A stretch of DNA of 64,000 nucleotides, from NCBI GenBank assembly GCA_963556195.1, contig OY744519.1:31528408-31592407 (forward strand), given 5' to 3'. Positions 11,200 through 22,299 of the stretch are shown in pieces (positions within the stretch are counted from its first letter, which is position 1; each line of letters begins with the position of its first letter). The position numbers and the translations under genes were made by a program. The notes below the pieces were generated by a model. It saw only the letters and a program-made list of their open reading frames with translations. It was not told the DNA's origin and ran no database searches. Source of the DNA: Sepiola atlantica (taxonomy: Eukaryota > Mollusca > Cephalopoda > Sepiida > Sepiolidae).

Positions 11200-11579
11200 T
11201 GTATATATATATGTGTGTGTGTGTGTAGTTTTTTTATTTTTGTAACACAACGTACTTATAATAGCACAATAATTTAAAGCTAGAGCTATGCTATATTTAG
11301 TATTTTTATGTAGTTTAATAGCACATCATTATCACAAAGGACGGATTCACGTCATTTTTTTCAACTTACTTTTTTATTTCGCTGACAATTGTTTCGGCTA
11401 ACATCAAGATATTTGTAAAATGCTCTTATGCATTTATTTATTCATTGGTGTGACTATCTTCCGTGCAAATTGTACAAAAATCAAATTAAAAAAACTTCTA
11501 AAAACTTGGCGATTATAGCGCGAAATTACAGTCAATATTCATTATAAATTTATTTTTTAATACATAGAAATTATGGTCC

Positions 11580-11583
<4 letters not shown>

Positions 11584-11663
<80 letters not shown>

Positions 11664-11801
11664 GGCCGGCGGGACAGTTATAAAGGTGGGGGGCGGTTAA
11701 ACACATGCATATCAACTTAATTATTGATGACGGTAAAGTGGGGGGGGGGCAAGTCAAAAAAGTGAGGGGACTTGAGCCCCCTGCCCCCCCCCCCGCCGTC
11801 C

Positions 11802-11858
<57 letters not shown>
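11584..11858. repeat. (TA)n tract split by a small insertion
   Basis: TA at 11584-11660 and again at 11805-11858, interrupted only by the GC-rich segment 11661-11804. Confidence 0.95.
11661..11804. mobile_element. 144-bp hAT-like MITE inserted in a TA tract
   Basis: Begins CAGGGCCGGCGGG; the reverse complement of the other end begins CATGGACGGCGGG, so 11 of the first 13 positions match. CAGGGCCGG-type ends are usual for hAT elements. The inside has a strong hairpin: a G tract plus CAAGTC pairs with GACTTG plus a C tract. The expected 8-bp duplication cannot be read because both flanks are pure TA. Confidence 0.55.
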
Positions 11859-11861
<3 letters not shown>

Positions 11862-12108
11862 GCATCAAATCGTTATTAATACAGGTTTCATTAAAGACTA
11901 CGGAGCTCTCTCTTTTTGCAATCTTACGCGGCGAGCGAGTTTTCGGTTCTCATGGGGTTAATTGGTATAATGTGGCACCGAGCGTTGTATCATCGGTCAT
12001 ATTTCTTTAATATCTGTCAACATAGTTTTTTAAAGTCCGTTTATAATAATATTCATAAATAAATATAATATTGAATTATATTTTACCTACTTACGACGTC
12101 ATTTCGAG

Positions 12109-12112
<4 letters not shown>

Positions 12113-12175
<63 letters not shown>
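12113..12175. repeat. (TA)n tract
   Basis: About 62 bp of TA; a second tract lies at 12210-12246. Confidence 0.95.
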
Positions 12176-12178
<3 letters not shown>

Positions 12179-12206
12179 CGCAAGTAATGGAATAAAATCA
12201 TCAACA

Positions 12207-12209
<3 letters not shown>

Positions 12210-12246
<37 letters not shown>
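12210..12246. repeat. (TA)n tract
   Basis: About 37 bp of TA. Confidence 0.95.
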
Positions 12247-12249
<3 letters not shown>

Positions 12250-12250
<1 letters not shown>

Positions 12251-12345
12251 GCGTATTGCATTAGTTTCTGTAGATGTAAATCCGTTGAAACTCAAGTGTT
12301 TATAAAAAGTGCTCAATAACAAGTAGAGCTGTTTATAAGTATACT
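12250..12345 (+). mobile_element. Fragment of hairpin-bearing dispersed repeat
   Basis: CTGTAGATG, ACTCAAGTG and TATAAAAAGTGCTCAATAAC, then AGAGC, match the same blocks at 16.0, 34.8 and 40.25 kb. The GCTC...GAGC hairpin ends are kept although the loop differs. It leads into the hammerhead-like motif at 12365. Confidence 0.55.
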
Positions 12346-12364
12346 TTTTTATTATTATTTTTAT

Positions 12365-12420
12365 ATGATGAGGTTGACTTTCGACGAAGAGTGCAACCGA
12401 AACATGTATGCACATATGTA
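12365..12420 (+). ncRNA. Hammerhead-like motif with long stem II (family D)
   Basis: Core ATGATGA (C3 changed to A) is followed by stem II GGTTG/CAACC at 12372-12376 and 12394-12398, extended inside by TTCG/CGAA, then GAAA at 12399-12402. Stem III can be ACAT...ATGT with A at the cleavage position. No good stem I is visible. A TA tract starts 35 nt downstream. Confidence 0.5.
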
Positions 12421-12452
12421 ACCAGTAATGTTTGTATAAATAAAAATGTATA

Positions 12453-12454
<2 letters not shown>

Positions 12455-12488
<34 letters not shown>
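12455..12488. repeat. (TA)n tract
   Basis: About 34 bp of TA downstream of the 12365 motif. Confidence 0.95.
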
Positions 12489-12490
<2 letters not shown>

Positions 12491-12499
12491 TTGATCGTA

Positions 12500-13070
12500 C
12501 TTTCAAAAAAATCTGCAAGTGGTTTCAATTAAATTTTATTTACAAAATGAAAAATGAACAATGAGTGATGATGAGTGGGAGAAAATTAAAAAACACCCCA
12601 AAAAGGAAAGAAAAATAATTCAATAAAATAAAATGATAATAAGGCTCTCCCAACTCCCTGCTAAGTGTTAGGTCGCTCACTGTTTTCCGTGTGATCCGAA
12701 AACAAGTAGATCGGTTTCGAAATGGGAGTAGAAGCTAAGTTGGAGGTAAAAAATAAAGCAGATCGAAGTGAAGTATAGGAAAGGATGGTGTCCTCTAAGA
12801 TACCAGACAACATGGGTGACCGGAAGTAAAATAAATGTGTGGAGTGGGTATATTTAACAATACCTGCATGTTGTGGTGATTAACGTGCGAGTGATCTTCG
12901 ATTTTGTGTTAATAAAAACTCACATTACGTCATTCATTATCGATTCGTTTTCATTTTGGGCAAATATAGATCAAGCCTGAAAGTGATGCGTCATTGTATA
13001 AATGATGTTGACGTGAAGAAAGGCAACGAATCTACGACAAAAACCGGTCGAAATGTACAAGTATTACTCA
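12500..13070. other. Unassigned non-coding stretch
   Basis: No repeat partner, gene or RNA recognised. Confidence 0.5.
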
Positions 13071-13073
13071 TTG

Positions 13074-13295
13074 ATTGGTAGTTTTGTTTTACGGCATATC
13101 AACCCTTTTTGGGTTATTTAATGCCGAATCTGGTCATTATAGTAAAAGTTTTTATGCTTCAAGTTCTTTATATCTTCAAATGTTTAATCATCGTTTTTGG
13201 TTTGGTAGTTTTGTTTTACGGCATATCAACCCTTTTTGGGTTATTTAATGCCGAATCTGGTCATTATAGTAAAAGATTTATGCTTCAAGTTCTAA
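13074..13295 (+). repeat. 127-bp tandem duplication
   Basis: The block starting GTAGTTTTGTTTTACGGC is repeated at 127-bp spacing with almost no differences for ~95 bp, so the duplication is recent. A diverged relative (GTTTGTTTTACGACAAATC) occurs at 3590-3615. The 65-codon frame across it has no recognisable domain. Confidence 0.85.
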
Positions 13296-13377
13296 AAATA
13301 AAATAAAAAAGGGGAGGGAGAAAGGGAGAGGGGCTGTTGTTTTTGTTTTTGGTTTTGTAGAACATAATTAAGTTTTA

Positions 13378-13404
13378 CAAAAAAAAAAAAAAAAAAAAAA
13401 AAAA
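13378..13404. repeat. Poly-A run
   Basis: About 26 A residues. It could be a retroposon tail, but nothing recognisable precedes it. Confidence 0.8.
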
Positions 13405-14494
13405 CGTCAATGTAGGTGAATTTCGTCTCAGGGAGCCACAGGGCAGCCTGATCTGGTATCACCAGGCTCATTGATTGGTATCGTGACTAAGGGTTTTCGA
13501 AACAGAATCCCCGAGATGACGAGTCAAATAGTTAAAAACGAAAAGAGAAATACATGGTGTTCTCGCCATGATTATACTCTTGATTATATTGTTAATCGTG
13601 TGAGCACGAAATAAAGGTCCTCTTTGTGCCGTTTTTTTAAAAGTTTTGTAGGAGAGCCCCCCCCCCCCCCAAAAAAAAAAATGCATCCAATATAACCCCC
13701 AAAACAGACGAAATGCTGGTTGCATTAGTAGAAAAAAAAGTTTGACTACTTAAGAGGATTCAATCCAATCATCTCATTGAGAATTTGCATAAAAAGGATT
13801 GTTTTCCTTATATTTCCGCCTCCACATAAACCCACACAGATGACTGTCCACTATTCCGTGATGCATTCCACGGCAGTGTTTATTCCGCATTTTGTACAGC
13901 CTAACATCACCCACTCTGCTATAACCTTAAACCTTAACATCAACCCGGTGTATGTCTAGACTAGACTTATAAAAGTAGGGCAAGTGCGTGTGCGCGTACT
14001 GCGCGTGTCTGGTAGGATTTTTTTTCTTACAAACGATCTACCTTTTGTTTATTTTTGTAAGGGTTAGGAGAGTTACGCTTTTTTTTAAACAATTAAATAA
14101 AAAAAAACAATGTTTGTTTTCTACTCTGACTGACATTATCAGTTATGTGTATCTTGTTTTTGTTTTAATTATTATTATTGGTTTTACTTTTCTTTTCTTC
14201 TTTTTTTTGCTACGCGAATATAACATTGCCTATTGATTATATCATATATTTCACGACCTCTGAGGAGCCTAGAAATAATTACGCCAGAAAGAAAAGAAAA
14301 ACGCGATCACTTGCTGATAATAGGTTTACATTGTGCAAATGCAAATGCGAATGCTACATACAAAATCCTGTCCACCAATGCCTAGAACTAAAACAACTAA
14401 ACACATCACCAAATTTTGAAACTTGTCTACAAATGTCGTATTATGATACAAATCAGTCCAACAGCGGCTTCGTTGTTTTTGGATTGCTGTTCTG
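13405..14494. other. Non-coding stretch, one possible HHR relic
   Basis: No gene seen. CTGAGGA-GCCTAG-AAATAATTA at 14259-14280 resembles a version of the 34.4 kb hammerhead with the stem II loop deleted; this is weak. Confidence 0.4.
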
Positions 14495-14560
14495 TTCAGT
14501 CCTAAGGGGTCCACCCTCCCAGGCGTTACCTTCTCTCTGGGAGGTTGGACCTTTGTAAAT
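14495..14560 (+). mobile_element. SINE body fragment
   Basis: TGTTCTGTTCAGTCCTA, GGGGTCCACCCTCCCAGGC and CTTCTCTCTGGGAGG match the body of the window's SINEs (compare 360-420, minus strand). Truncated on both sides. Confidence 0.6.
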
Positions 14561-14648
14561 AAAATTTAATTCAAACCATTTGGGGATTTTAAGTAGGATC
14601 AACCAATAGAGTGAATTTTGTATTTTGGCGAGAGTATCTAACGTAGAG

Positions 14649-15057
14649 TATTGATTTACTCCTCTCCAGGAGTTAGGCACAAGGCCAGTTTTATCTTACT
14701 CCCACAAGTAAGATGTGACCCAAGGTCGGGTCGGGAAAGTGGGGTTTGGAAAGCCAGCGCCCGAGAGGTGAGCACTCTGGCCATTAAAAATTGCCTGGGC
14801 AGCCCCGTCGGCATTCCCCGGTAGGGGCGCCTCAGGCAATAAGCAATAAACTTACTCCTCCCCAAAGAGAGGAGGCGAAGCCTGGGAGGGTGGACCTCCT
14901 AGAACTGCACAGGACAGACCCATAGACCGACGTAAATCAAGCCCCGAAGGCCAAGACAATACCAGTCTATGGGGTGCAGTATCCATCAAAACAGATACTA
15001 CACTTTGATCTTAGCCAAAAGGCCAAGAACGGATCTTAGCCAAAAGGCCAAGAACGG
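14649..15057 (-). mobile_element. U2-headed SINE with doubled head and target-site duplication
   Basis: Flanked by a perfect 13-bp direct repeat ATCTAACGTAGAG at 14636-14648 and 15058-15070, which marks the exact insertion. On the minus strand the 5' end carries two successive copies of the U2-derived block GGCCTTTTGGCTAAGATC, about 27 bp apart. Then come GTGTAGTATCTGTT, a linker with CATAGACTGGTATTGTCTTG, the common body, and the tail ending GAGAGGAGTAAATCAATA. It contains the ~48-bp segment of the long subfamily. The duplication proves retroposition; the doubled head suggests a second head addition or slippage during reverse transcription. Confidence 0.93.
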
Positions 15058-15249
15058 ATCTAACGTAGAGTCAGTCCATAAGTTTTCGACAAATTGTTTG
15101 ACCGTCGACCCCCCCCCCCACTCGTCCCCACCAAAACGATTCGGGCTTTATGCCTAAGTTAAATGTGAACTTTATCTTTATTGTTTTTGTAAAAAAAAAA
15201 TACCAAAAATAGAAAACCCTTGTTGTAACGTTAATTTTTTTAACTAAAT

Positions 15250-15396
15250 AAAATCGCCTGAGGCGCTCTTACCGGGGAATGTCGACGAGGCTGCTCAGGC
15301 ATTTTTGTAGGCGAAAGTGCGTTTATCCAAGTGCGCTGGTTTTTCAAAACCACACCTGACCTTGTGTCTAACCTCCGGACAAGGAGATAAATAATA
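15250..15396 (+). mobile_element. Old SINE 3' half
   Basis: Starts in the body (CGCCTGAGGCGCTCTTACCGG) and runs to CACCTGACCTTGTGTCTAAC, CTCC and GATAAATAAT. The head is missing. The tail matches the tRNA-headed copy at 48.7 kb better than the U2-SINE tail. Confidence 0.7.
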
Positions 15397-15898
15397 TATC
15401 TACAACCAACCCAAATCAGATCGACAGAGATAGTTAAAAAAAAAAAAATAGCTTACGGTACCAGTACCCTAAGTCCGAGTTGGTTTCCAGTCGGATTAAG
15501 GTAAGCTTCTTTTTTCATATATCTTTTAAGCCTGTAATTAGCAACCACCTAAAAAGATCGACGAATTCGGCTGAGTAAAAGTAATGAAACAAATTTTGAA
15601 ATAACAAAACTTACGAACAGTTTCAAGTGTTTAAAAGTATGCAAGTCGATAGAAAATTAAATATTCTATCGTTTGGGAAAAGTTATTTGTTGTATATTTG
15701 TATAAATTACTAGTATAATTCACTACAAGACTGTACTTCGTTTCATTACACATTGTTTACGTCTCAGGTTGTTGTATTGCTCATGGAGTCATGGTTGTAA
15801 TTTTGTATTGTTTTTTTTTTGTTTTTGTATCGTGTTTTTTTCTATTACTACGTAATACTAATTTGATTTTAACTCCCAGACATTCATCATGTCATAAT

Positions 15899-15968
<70 letters not shown>
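15899..15968. repeat. (TA)n tract
   Basis: About 69 bp of TA preceding the dispersed repeat at 15969. Confidence 0.95.
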
Positions 15969-15971
<3 letters not shown>

Positions 15972-16200
15972 ATCCAGGTAGTATAAAAATCCACAGGGTA
16001 GAAATCCAAAGGGAATCAAACCGGGCTTATAAAAGAGTGCTCAATAAAAATATAGAGCTGTATTATTCTTCCTGGATTTCACCGACCGGATGGATCACAA
16101 AAAAACTTCTGCCTGATGAGACCTCAGCTCTTGATAGCTGTAGATCGATAACATCGACATGCCAGTGTAGCAGACTTTGTACATGTTTGAATAAAAAAAC
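15969..16200 (+). mobile_element. HHR-bearing dispersed repeat, copy 1
   Basis: Begins AATCCAGGTAGTATAAAAAT and CCACAGGGTAGAAATCC, then TATAAAAGAGTGCTCAATA with the GCTC...GAGC hairpin, then the hammerhead-like motif listed below. Other copies lie at 34771-35005 and 40095-40317 (minus), and a fragment at 12250. In this copy the ribozyme-like part has the opposite orientation relative to the leading block compared with the 34.8 and 40.2 kb copies, so the repeat has rearranged. Confidence 0.7.
16108..16174 (+). ncRNA. Hammerhead-like motif with U insertion (family K), copy 1
   Basis: TCTGC pairs with GCAGA as stem I; core CTGATGA at 16113-16119 is intact. Stem II starts GACC and ends GATC with an inner pairing. 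The GAAA box reads GATAA (one extra T), and stem III is ACA...TGT with A at the cleavage position. Two other copies share the extra T, so it is ancestral to the family here. A TA tract begins 37 nt downstream. Confidence 0.6.
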
Positions 16201-16205
16201 ATTTA

Positions 16206-16210
<5 letters not shown>

Positions 16211-16251
<41 letters not shown>
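16211..16251. repeat. (TA)n tract between two HHR-like motifs
   Basis: About 41 bp of TA; it is downstream of both the plus-strand motif at 16108 and the minus-strand motif at 16265. Confidence 0.95.
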
Positions 16252-16253
<2 letters not shown>

Positions 16254-16264
16254 ATTATTTATTA

Positions 16265-16309
16265 CCTACAGACATCGATGTTTCATGCTTACGTAATCTT
16301 CAGTGCAGG
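16265..16309 (-). ncRNA. Hammerhead ribozyme motif, family B, intact core
   Basis: Minus strand: stem I CCTGCA pairs with TGTAGG (5 Watson-Crick pairs plus one G-U). Core CTGAAGA, a weakened stem II (TTACG...AGCAT), GAAA, perfect palindromic stem III ACATCGATGT, and C at the cleavage position (GTC). Only stem II has mismatches. It is 14 nt from the TA tract on its downstream side. Confidence 0.72.
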
Positions 16310-16910
16310 AAGCTATCGCCTATTTTTATTCGAATCTTTGACGGAACTGTTTAGGACGGCGATCTCATCGTTTACTTATTATACATATCAGGGAATAAAG
16401 ATCAATAATAATCTGGCACGTTTGTCCATGTGTCATGGGGAGAGGATACACAATTATAGATTGCAAAGACCCACGCGTCTCGTTAGCCCGGCTAGGTGTC
16501 AACTGGGTTGCTTACATAAGAGCATCAAATGAAATATGGTCGGATAAAAACTAAAAAAGAAAAATTATTTGAGGTTTCGATCGCCTTTTGTTATGTTATT
16601 GTAGCAGTCACGTGTTTTCATGTACTATTTTTTCTCGATGTAAATAGACAAAATTTATCCCCGGGTAATTGGCTTGGCGTATGAATACAGTTTCTTAGAC
16701 CAGTTCTTCGTAGCGCATTCACACAAATGTTTTTCAAAAACCTCCCATTGCAAATTTTTTTTTTAACATAGTTCACCCCCAAACAAGGCAGGCCGCCACT
16801 GTAGACGTAAGGGGCTACTAAGAAAAAAGAAAAGGGAAGAAGGTTGGGGTGTCAATCTAAATTGGGATCTGCGCAGCGAGATGTCTGTTTACATTAGTTT
16901 TAAATTTCTG
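16310..16910. other. Unassigned non-coding stretch
   Basis: No gene or repeat recognised; an 84-codon frame at 16278-16532 has no recognisable domain. Confidence 0.45.
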
Positions 16911-16919
16911 CATGTCTGT

Positions 16920-17390
16920 ACTGTCGGGGAAACGGGGGGGGGGGCAGGGAGGGAATTCCAGAGGCCAGCTTGAGTAGAAGGCTCTCCGACATCTGAGGAC
17001 CTCCACAGTGAATGAATGAGATTTAGTTGATTGTCGAGTTAGTCTAGTGAATTTACGTCAAGGGGGTACCAGAGTAGCCAATTCATCGGAGCATAATCCA
17101 TTGAAGTATTTGTAAACAAGCACAAGGATGCTACATTGCGGCGATGGGACAGGGGCTGGAGCTTGGTTGACAGTGAGGGACCTATTAGGTTGGCAATTCT
17201 TTTTTGGACCTTGTCAAGGAGGGAGAGACTAGTAGATGATGCACCAGCCCAGATCTGACAACAATATTCCATGTTTATATATATGTAGGTTTGAAGTAGG
17301 ATAGTCATGGTATTAATTCTTTTAGTGAGTGGAGTATGAATGTTAAGTATGAATGTGGTATTTTGGTGAATGACGGTCATAATTGAAACT
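16920..17390 (-). pseudogene. Non-LTR retrotransposon RT C-terminal fragment
   Basis: The minus-strand frame at 17039-17380 contains MEYCCQIWAGAS, LLDKVQKRIANLIG and LSHRRNVASLCLF, which are typical of the region after the reverse-transcriptase domain in Jockey/CR1-like LINEs. A decayed continuation toward 16920 resembles the LWNSLP block. It is a 5'-truncated copy with no upstream RT catalytic motif and no downstream partner. Exact clade is not assigned. Confidence 0.8.
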
Positions 17391-17801
17391 AACTAAGTTA
17401 GATTAGTCGGCAGTAGTTAGTATTGACCGATCATCTCCACCCGCTCTTCTTTTGGCCTTGTGTCGCATTTCCTATTTCTATTTTCTACTTTATTTTGTAA
17501 AATATTTTAGAAATAGATATTGTGTTTTAAACGCTCTTAAACAGTTGGAATCAGGTCGCACAAAGAAACGGACGTTCTGATACTGGGCCCGTCCAACACA
17601 CCAGCCTAGAATATGAATCGGCCAGAATGTGTGGCGCCCTGATTTTTGTAAAGATTACTATTGGATGTTTTTAATTCCTTTCCAGTTCTGTCAAAATAAA
17701 AGGTTATTTCTGTTAAACAACATTCTTATCGTATACTTTTTCTTCTGTGAATGGGAGGGACATTTTATATGGAAATCGCTCAAGACAAGGCATGAAGCCA
17801 C

Positions 17802-17944
17802 TTGATGTAAGGAGCTAACAAGAACGAAATATGATTACTGCAATGACAGGAGATGCCTATTGGCCTTAGTCTTTGATGTAAGGAGCTAACAAGAAGAAAA
17901 TATGATTATCGCAAAGACAGGAGATACCTATTGGCCTTAGTCTT
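17802..17944 (-). repeat. 71-bp tandem duplication at a LINE 3' end
   Basis: TTGATGTAAGGAGCTAACAA starts at 17802 and again at 17873, with ~90% identity over the unit. It abuts the end of the LINE fragment at 17906, and the last residues of that frame fall inside the second unit. Confidence 0.85.
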
Positions 17945-18445
17945 GAAAAGATCAAAGCTATAGGTAGGAGGAAAACAGTCAACAGGAAGAGAGTTCCACA
18001 AGCTTACAGTTCTCGGAAAGAAGCTATTGGAATAAGAAGCTGTATTACAGTGACGTATCAAAACAGCGAATTGAGGGAGACCACTAGACTGACGAGTCAA
18101 ACGAGCTGGAACAAAGGAAGCAGGGAATAGAACAGACAATTCTGAAAACACATGCTATAATAGTATTTATAGAAAAGACTGAGACTAGCAACATCACGTA
18201 TGTAAGAGAGAGGGTTTCAGAGAAGAAAAAAAGGTTGGAGCCAATCAAATTACAGATGCGTTTCTGCACCTTATCAAGAACCCTCAAATAGGATAAAGAG
18301 TCACCAGCCAAAATATGACAACAGTACTCCATATATGGTCTGATGGTAGATTTATAGAGATAGAGAATAGCCTCAGGTGTGGGAAAGTGTTTGGGGCGAC
18401 AGAGAGAACCGACTTCACGAGAATCAGAAAGAGCAATTGATCTAA
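17906..18445 (-). pseudogene. Non-LTR retrotransposon RT 3' fragment, frameshifted
   Basis: In order on the minus strand: REVGSLCRPKHF, EAILYLYKSTIRPYMEYCCH, LDKVQKRICNLIG, then after a frameshift SFFPRTVSLWNSLPVDCFPP. This is the same module as at 16920-17390 but a better copy of its end. It is split over two frames (18084-18332 and 17906-18151), so not functional. Confidence 0.85.
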
Positions 18446-20335
18446 TATATGAACTCCATTTTATTTAGCTGTTTCAACCATGGAGTCTGACGGACCGTCG
18501 ACGCGAACTAAAACTTTAATTATAATGGTTACGGATACCCAATCACCTCAACCTCATCAATTTAACAGACCATTATATTATTATTTCTACGCAATCTCCG
18601 CCTATCTTAGAAACACTATTACGGAAACCATAAACTTGAACTGCAATGGAGAATAGAAAAAACATCGTAGGCGTTTTGAAAGCTTACAGGTACACTCTGG
18701 AAGAACTCGAATGACCCTATCATAGTAAAATATATAGTGTAATAGACTATTGCGATTTGAACACTTCGCTACTGTGTTGAAAGTTGGACAATCTACAAAA
18801 CACAAGTAACCAAACTGAACGTGTCTATGATGAGACATTTTAGATGTAAATGGTGGAAGAAGGTATAAAATTTCCTTTATCTTTTTATCTTTATTTTATT
18901 TTTTGTCTCAAAATCCACCAAAATGTTAGGATTAATAGTTATGTAGGGATGAAGTGAATTCCCAATTACACCGATCATATGACACGGGAAGGTTATGGTC
19001 ATTTCTTTACGCCCACCCCTGCCGAAAAAAAGGGTAAAGTGAATTGTAAAGTCGTAGATGGGAAAGGCAATATAAAAAGAAAGAATGACAAAGTTTATCG
19101 ATACAAAATAATTCATTTTTATTGAAGAATCAAGACAATGCAAGATAAAGAGTTCGTAGAATACGAAAATACAGAGAGTCCCAAGAACGTTCTGGTGAAA
19201 GAAGAGTGGTTTTGTCTATAAGGAAGACTTTGGTGCACACGTTTGTTTCGGCTGGCGCCGCGTGTGTTTATTTTTGTTTTAATGAATAGGCATGAAAATG
19301 TGTGTGTATATTCGCGTGGCTGTTTTGCCAGTGAGAGAGAGTATGTATGAACTGTGTATATGCGTTCGGTGAGCGGCGTTTGTGTGACTCGCTGGGCTAC
19401 AGAAGTTTGTGAATTTTCTCGTTTGTCGAGAGCCTTTCAGTCCCGTAGGACACGACTGGATTGTGACATATGCACGTGTATTGTTTTTGAAAGAGAAATA
19501 GGAAAAAGGAGGAAAACGCTGTGTTTGGGTGTTTATACTACGCGCGATATCTGGAAGTGAATATCTCTTTCGTTTTGATTGGTTGAAAGAAACTTGAGCT
19601 TTTCTCTAATAAAAGAGTTTATGCGTAAAACTTAATTCACTTCTGCTTCTAAGAACAAAGTCAGTAGCGTCGAACGTCTGGGCCTAACACTCGGGAAAAT
19701 GGAGAATATCGGTATTAGCCTGATATCAAATAATCTACCCTAAGGTATAAGAGCAACTATGACGTGTGAGTATGGACTATGCTATAAATATGATATGTTA
19801 TGCATAATGTTGTGTTTACTTTCTTTTGTATTTGTATTTGTTAGGTGTAATAAATGCGTAAATTGTATTCGGCATTCCTTTTCGTATCTTAGTACTTTTA
19901 ATATTTCTGCTTGGGATCTCTAAAAAGTACATAGTTGTGAGGCAAATACCTTACCCCACAGTTATTTACATGGAACAAATACTGGTGACCCCAGAAGAGT
20001 TGCCATCTAGAACTGATAAATGCCCCCGAAATTGGTAAAAATTGCATTTTCCCTAAAATATCTAAAAAAAATACATTCGTCAATTTACTCCGTAATATCA
20101 AACAAGAGTTGTTATTAACTTTATTCAAGTTTTAATGATCGCAGGGGAAGATAACTCGTGCTTTATTCATTTTCTATCTGACTTGTTTATTTATTTATTA
20201 TTATTTTTGTTACCTTCTTTCCTACAAGTAAGTTGTCTTAGAGTAAATGATAATGCTATATACCAGTGTATAGTGTAATCCTCACCACCACGTAGACCTG
20301 TTGTAGTCTATATATCATTTTTTGTATAACTCACG
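18446..20335. other. Unassigned non-coding stretch
   Basis: Several 60-90-codon frames exist, but none has a recognisable domain or a repeat partner in the window. Confidence 0.45.
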
Positions 20336-20340
20336 AGGGG

Positions 20341-20410
20341 TGGCTCAGTGGCAAAGTGTTCGCTTTGCGTGTTAGATGCTTCGCATCGAAAATTTGTATA
20401 TGTGCTTATT
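20341..20410 (+). mobile_element. tRNA-like SINE head relic
   Basis: GGTGGCTCAGTGG matches an A-box (TGGCTCAGTGG). A degenerate B-box-like GCATCGAAAATT follows at the expected distance. Too diverged to be a tRNA gene; no body or tail could be attached. Confidence 0.5.
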
Positions 20411-20751
20411 CCGGCGTTGTTTTTAGTCGCCTTGAATTTCGACCTTGCAAATGGATTTTAAAAAATGGCGTACAAAAGAAGTGAGGTTTTGGATTGTGCA
20501 ACACTTGCTTTACTATAGACTACTCGTTGCGCAGGCATCCTTTTGAAGTAGGTATCCGGAGCAGAAGAATTCATTTCGTCCATTTTGGTATGTGTGTTGG
20601 ATATGCGTTTCTGTGATCGCTTAATGGTGCGACTTATAAAGAGCTCGGATGAAACCAAATATCAACATATGATGAATGTTGGATTTTTTTTTCATGCTAT
20701 ATCCCAAGAATTGAGAAAAAGTGTTACATCCCGCGAAAAATGTCTGTAAAA

Positions 20752-21081
20752 ACTGCAACTTAAAAACCGGAACTCAAAAACTGGAACTCAAAAACCGCAA
20801 CTCAAAAACCGCAACTTAAAAACCGCAACTCAAAAAACCGCAACTCAAAAACCGGAACTCAAAAACCGCAACTTAAAAACCGCAACTCAAAAACCGACAC
20901 TCAAAAACCGAAACTCAAAAACCGAAACTCAAAAACCGCAACTTAAAAACCGCAACTTAAAAACCGCAACTCAAAAACCGCAACTCAAAAACCGACACTC
21001 AAAAACCGCAACTCAAAAACCGCAACTCAAAAACCGCAAATGAAAAACCGCAACTCAAAAACCGCAACTCAAAAACCGCAA
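20752..21081 (+). repeat. 14-bp minisatellite, about 24 units
   Basis: The unit is AAAAACCGCAACTC with variants ACTT, GGAACTC, GACACTC and GAAACTC interspersed. Unit length is constant at 14 with rare single-base changes. Confidence 0.95.
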
Positions 21082-21340
21082 GGAGAGTAGAAGGTGGACC
21101 TTGGGTTTACTTTCGGTTGCCTTGTAATTCTCCCTTTCCTTATTTTGTCCTTTAGCCCCCACATTTCATGAGCGATGTTTCTGACAAAGGGAGAACAATT
21201 GCTGTTTTCTGCTTCGGAATCTATTCATCTAACATTTATCGTTGGCTAGTTTGTTTTTTTTATCTTGAAGTGGTATATTTTTAGCTCCTAACACCAAGTA
21301 GCTTCATTCGTTGTCATGATCGATTTCCATTAAAAAAACT
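21082..21340 (+). repeat. Dispersed repeat R1, copy 1
   Basis: Shares about 80% identity with 36242-36508, including TTATTTTGTCCTTTAG, GGCGATGTTTCTGACAAAGG (AGCGATG here) and AACAATTGCTGTTTTCTG. Both copies end in GATTTCCATTAAAAAA. Not recognised as a known family; non-coding. Confidence 0.75.
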
Positions 21341-21507
21341 TCTGCAACGCCTATTTCTTTCAACGTGATTTCATGGATATTTGCTGACTAAGTACACAAA
21401 AGTGTATCCTTTACGTGAAAATGATAAAACTCTATTGTGATAATATTTTACACAACCTGGAGCACTGTAGTCCACCGGGTTATAGACACGGTTACCCTCT
21501 AAAAAAT

Positions 21508-22060
21508 GTCACCTATCGAATCTTTAATAAAATTCACAATCCTTTCTGCAATCCAGTCATAGTTGATACAAACAAACTTCAATCTATGTCTGACTTGTCC
21601 ACCATGTTTCAGTTATAAATGTCCAACAGTCTTTTTCTAATCGTCGTTCAATGATAAGCACATCTGGATATGACGTGCAAAATTTTTAACGGCTCTGACA
21701 CACTTCTCTCTTGGCACTAACCTGTTTTTTTGTTTTCTTTAATTGCTGTCTTCAGTTCAGGAATAGTCCGAGGATTGTTTTGTTTGACATTATCTTTGAG
21801 ATAACCCCACAAATAAAATAAAAAAATTGGGGGGGGGGTATGGTCTGGTGAGTGTGAATCTCATTCACGATCATACCACCTACTGATGAGACAATCACCA
21901 AAGTTGCCCCATCTCATTGAACGGCGATAACACAAAGACTGTTGGACATTCATGACTGAATCTTGATTGACAAGTTAGACAAAAACTGAAGTTATACCAA
22001 ATATGATTGGACTACAGAAAAGATTGTAAATTTTATTAACGATCTCATGGGTGGATGACA
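21508..22060. repeat. Dispersed repeat R2 as an inverted pair
   Basis: The left copy 21508-21652 (minus) and right copy 21910-22060 (plus) share GACTGTTGGACATT, TGAAGTT and GATTGTNAATTTTATTAA, in inverted orientation around a ~255-bp spacer. Further copies are at 22195-22290 and 35183-35330. Confidence 0.7.
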
Positions 22061-22194
22061 TGGGGATCACCCTTTATTAATTCAAAACAATTTACGACAT
22101 AGTCAGTCAAGGACATAACCATCTCTCTTATTTATTCTAAGTTAAGCCCCACCAGTCTATCTGGTTCTTACCTCGGCTATCATCTCGACCCAGG

Positions 22195-22290
22195 TGGACA
22201 AATCAGGCAATGCTGAAGTTTATTTGTACCAGATATGGTTGGATTGCTAAAAGGATTGTGGATTTTATTAACGATTCCATGTGTGACATT
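22195..22290 (+). repeat. Dispersed repeat R2, short copy
   Basis: CTGAAGTTTATTTGTACCAG, ATATGGTTGGATTGC and GGATTTTATTAACGATTCC match the 35.2 kb copy closely. Confidence 0.7.
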
Positions 22291-22299
22291 AAAATATAA

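Noticed and set aside
20341..20410. Functional tRNA gene
   Set aside because: Only the A-box is good; acceptor and T-arm pairing not found.
20752..21081. CRISPR-like array
   Set aside because: Units are contiguous 14-mers with no spacers; a minisatellite in a eukaryotic context.
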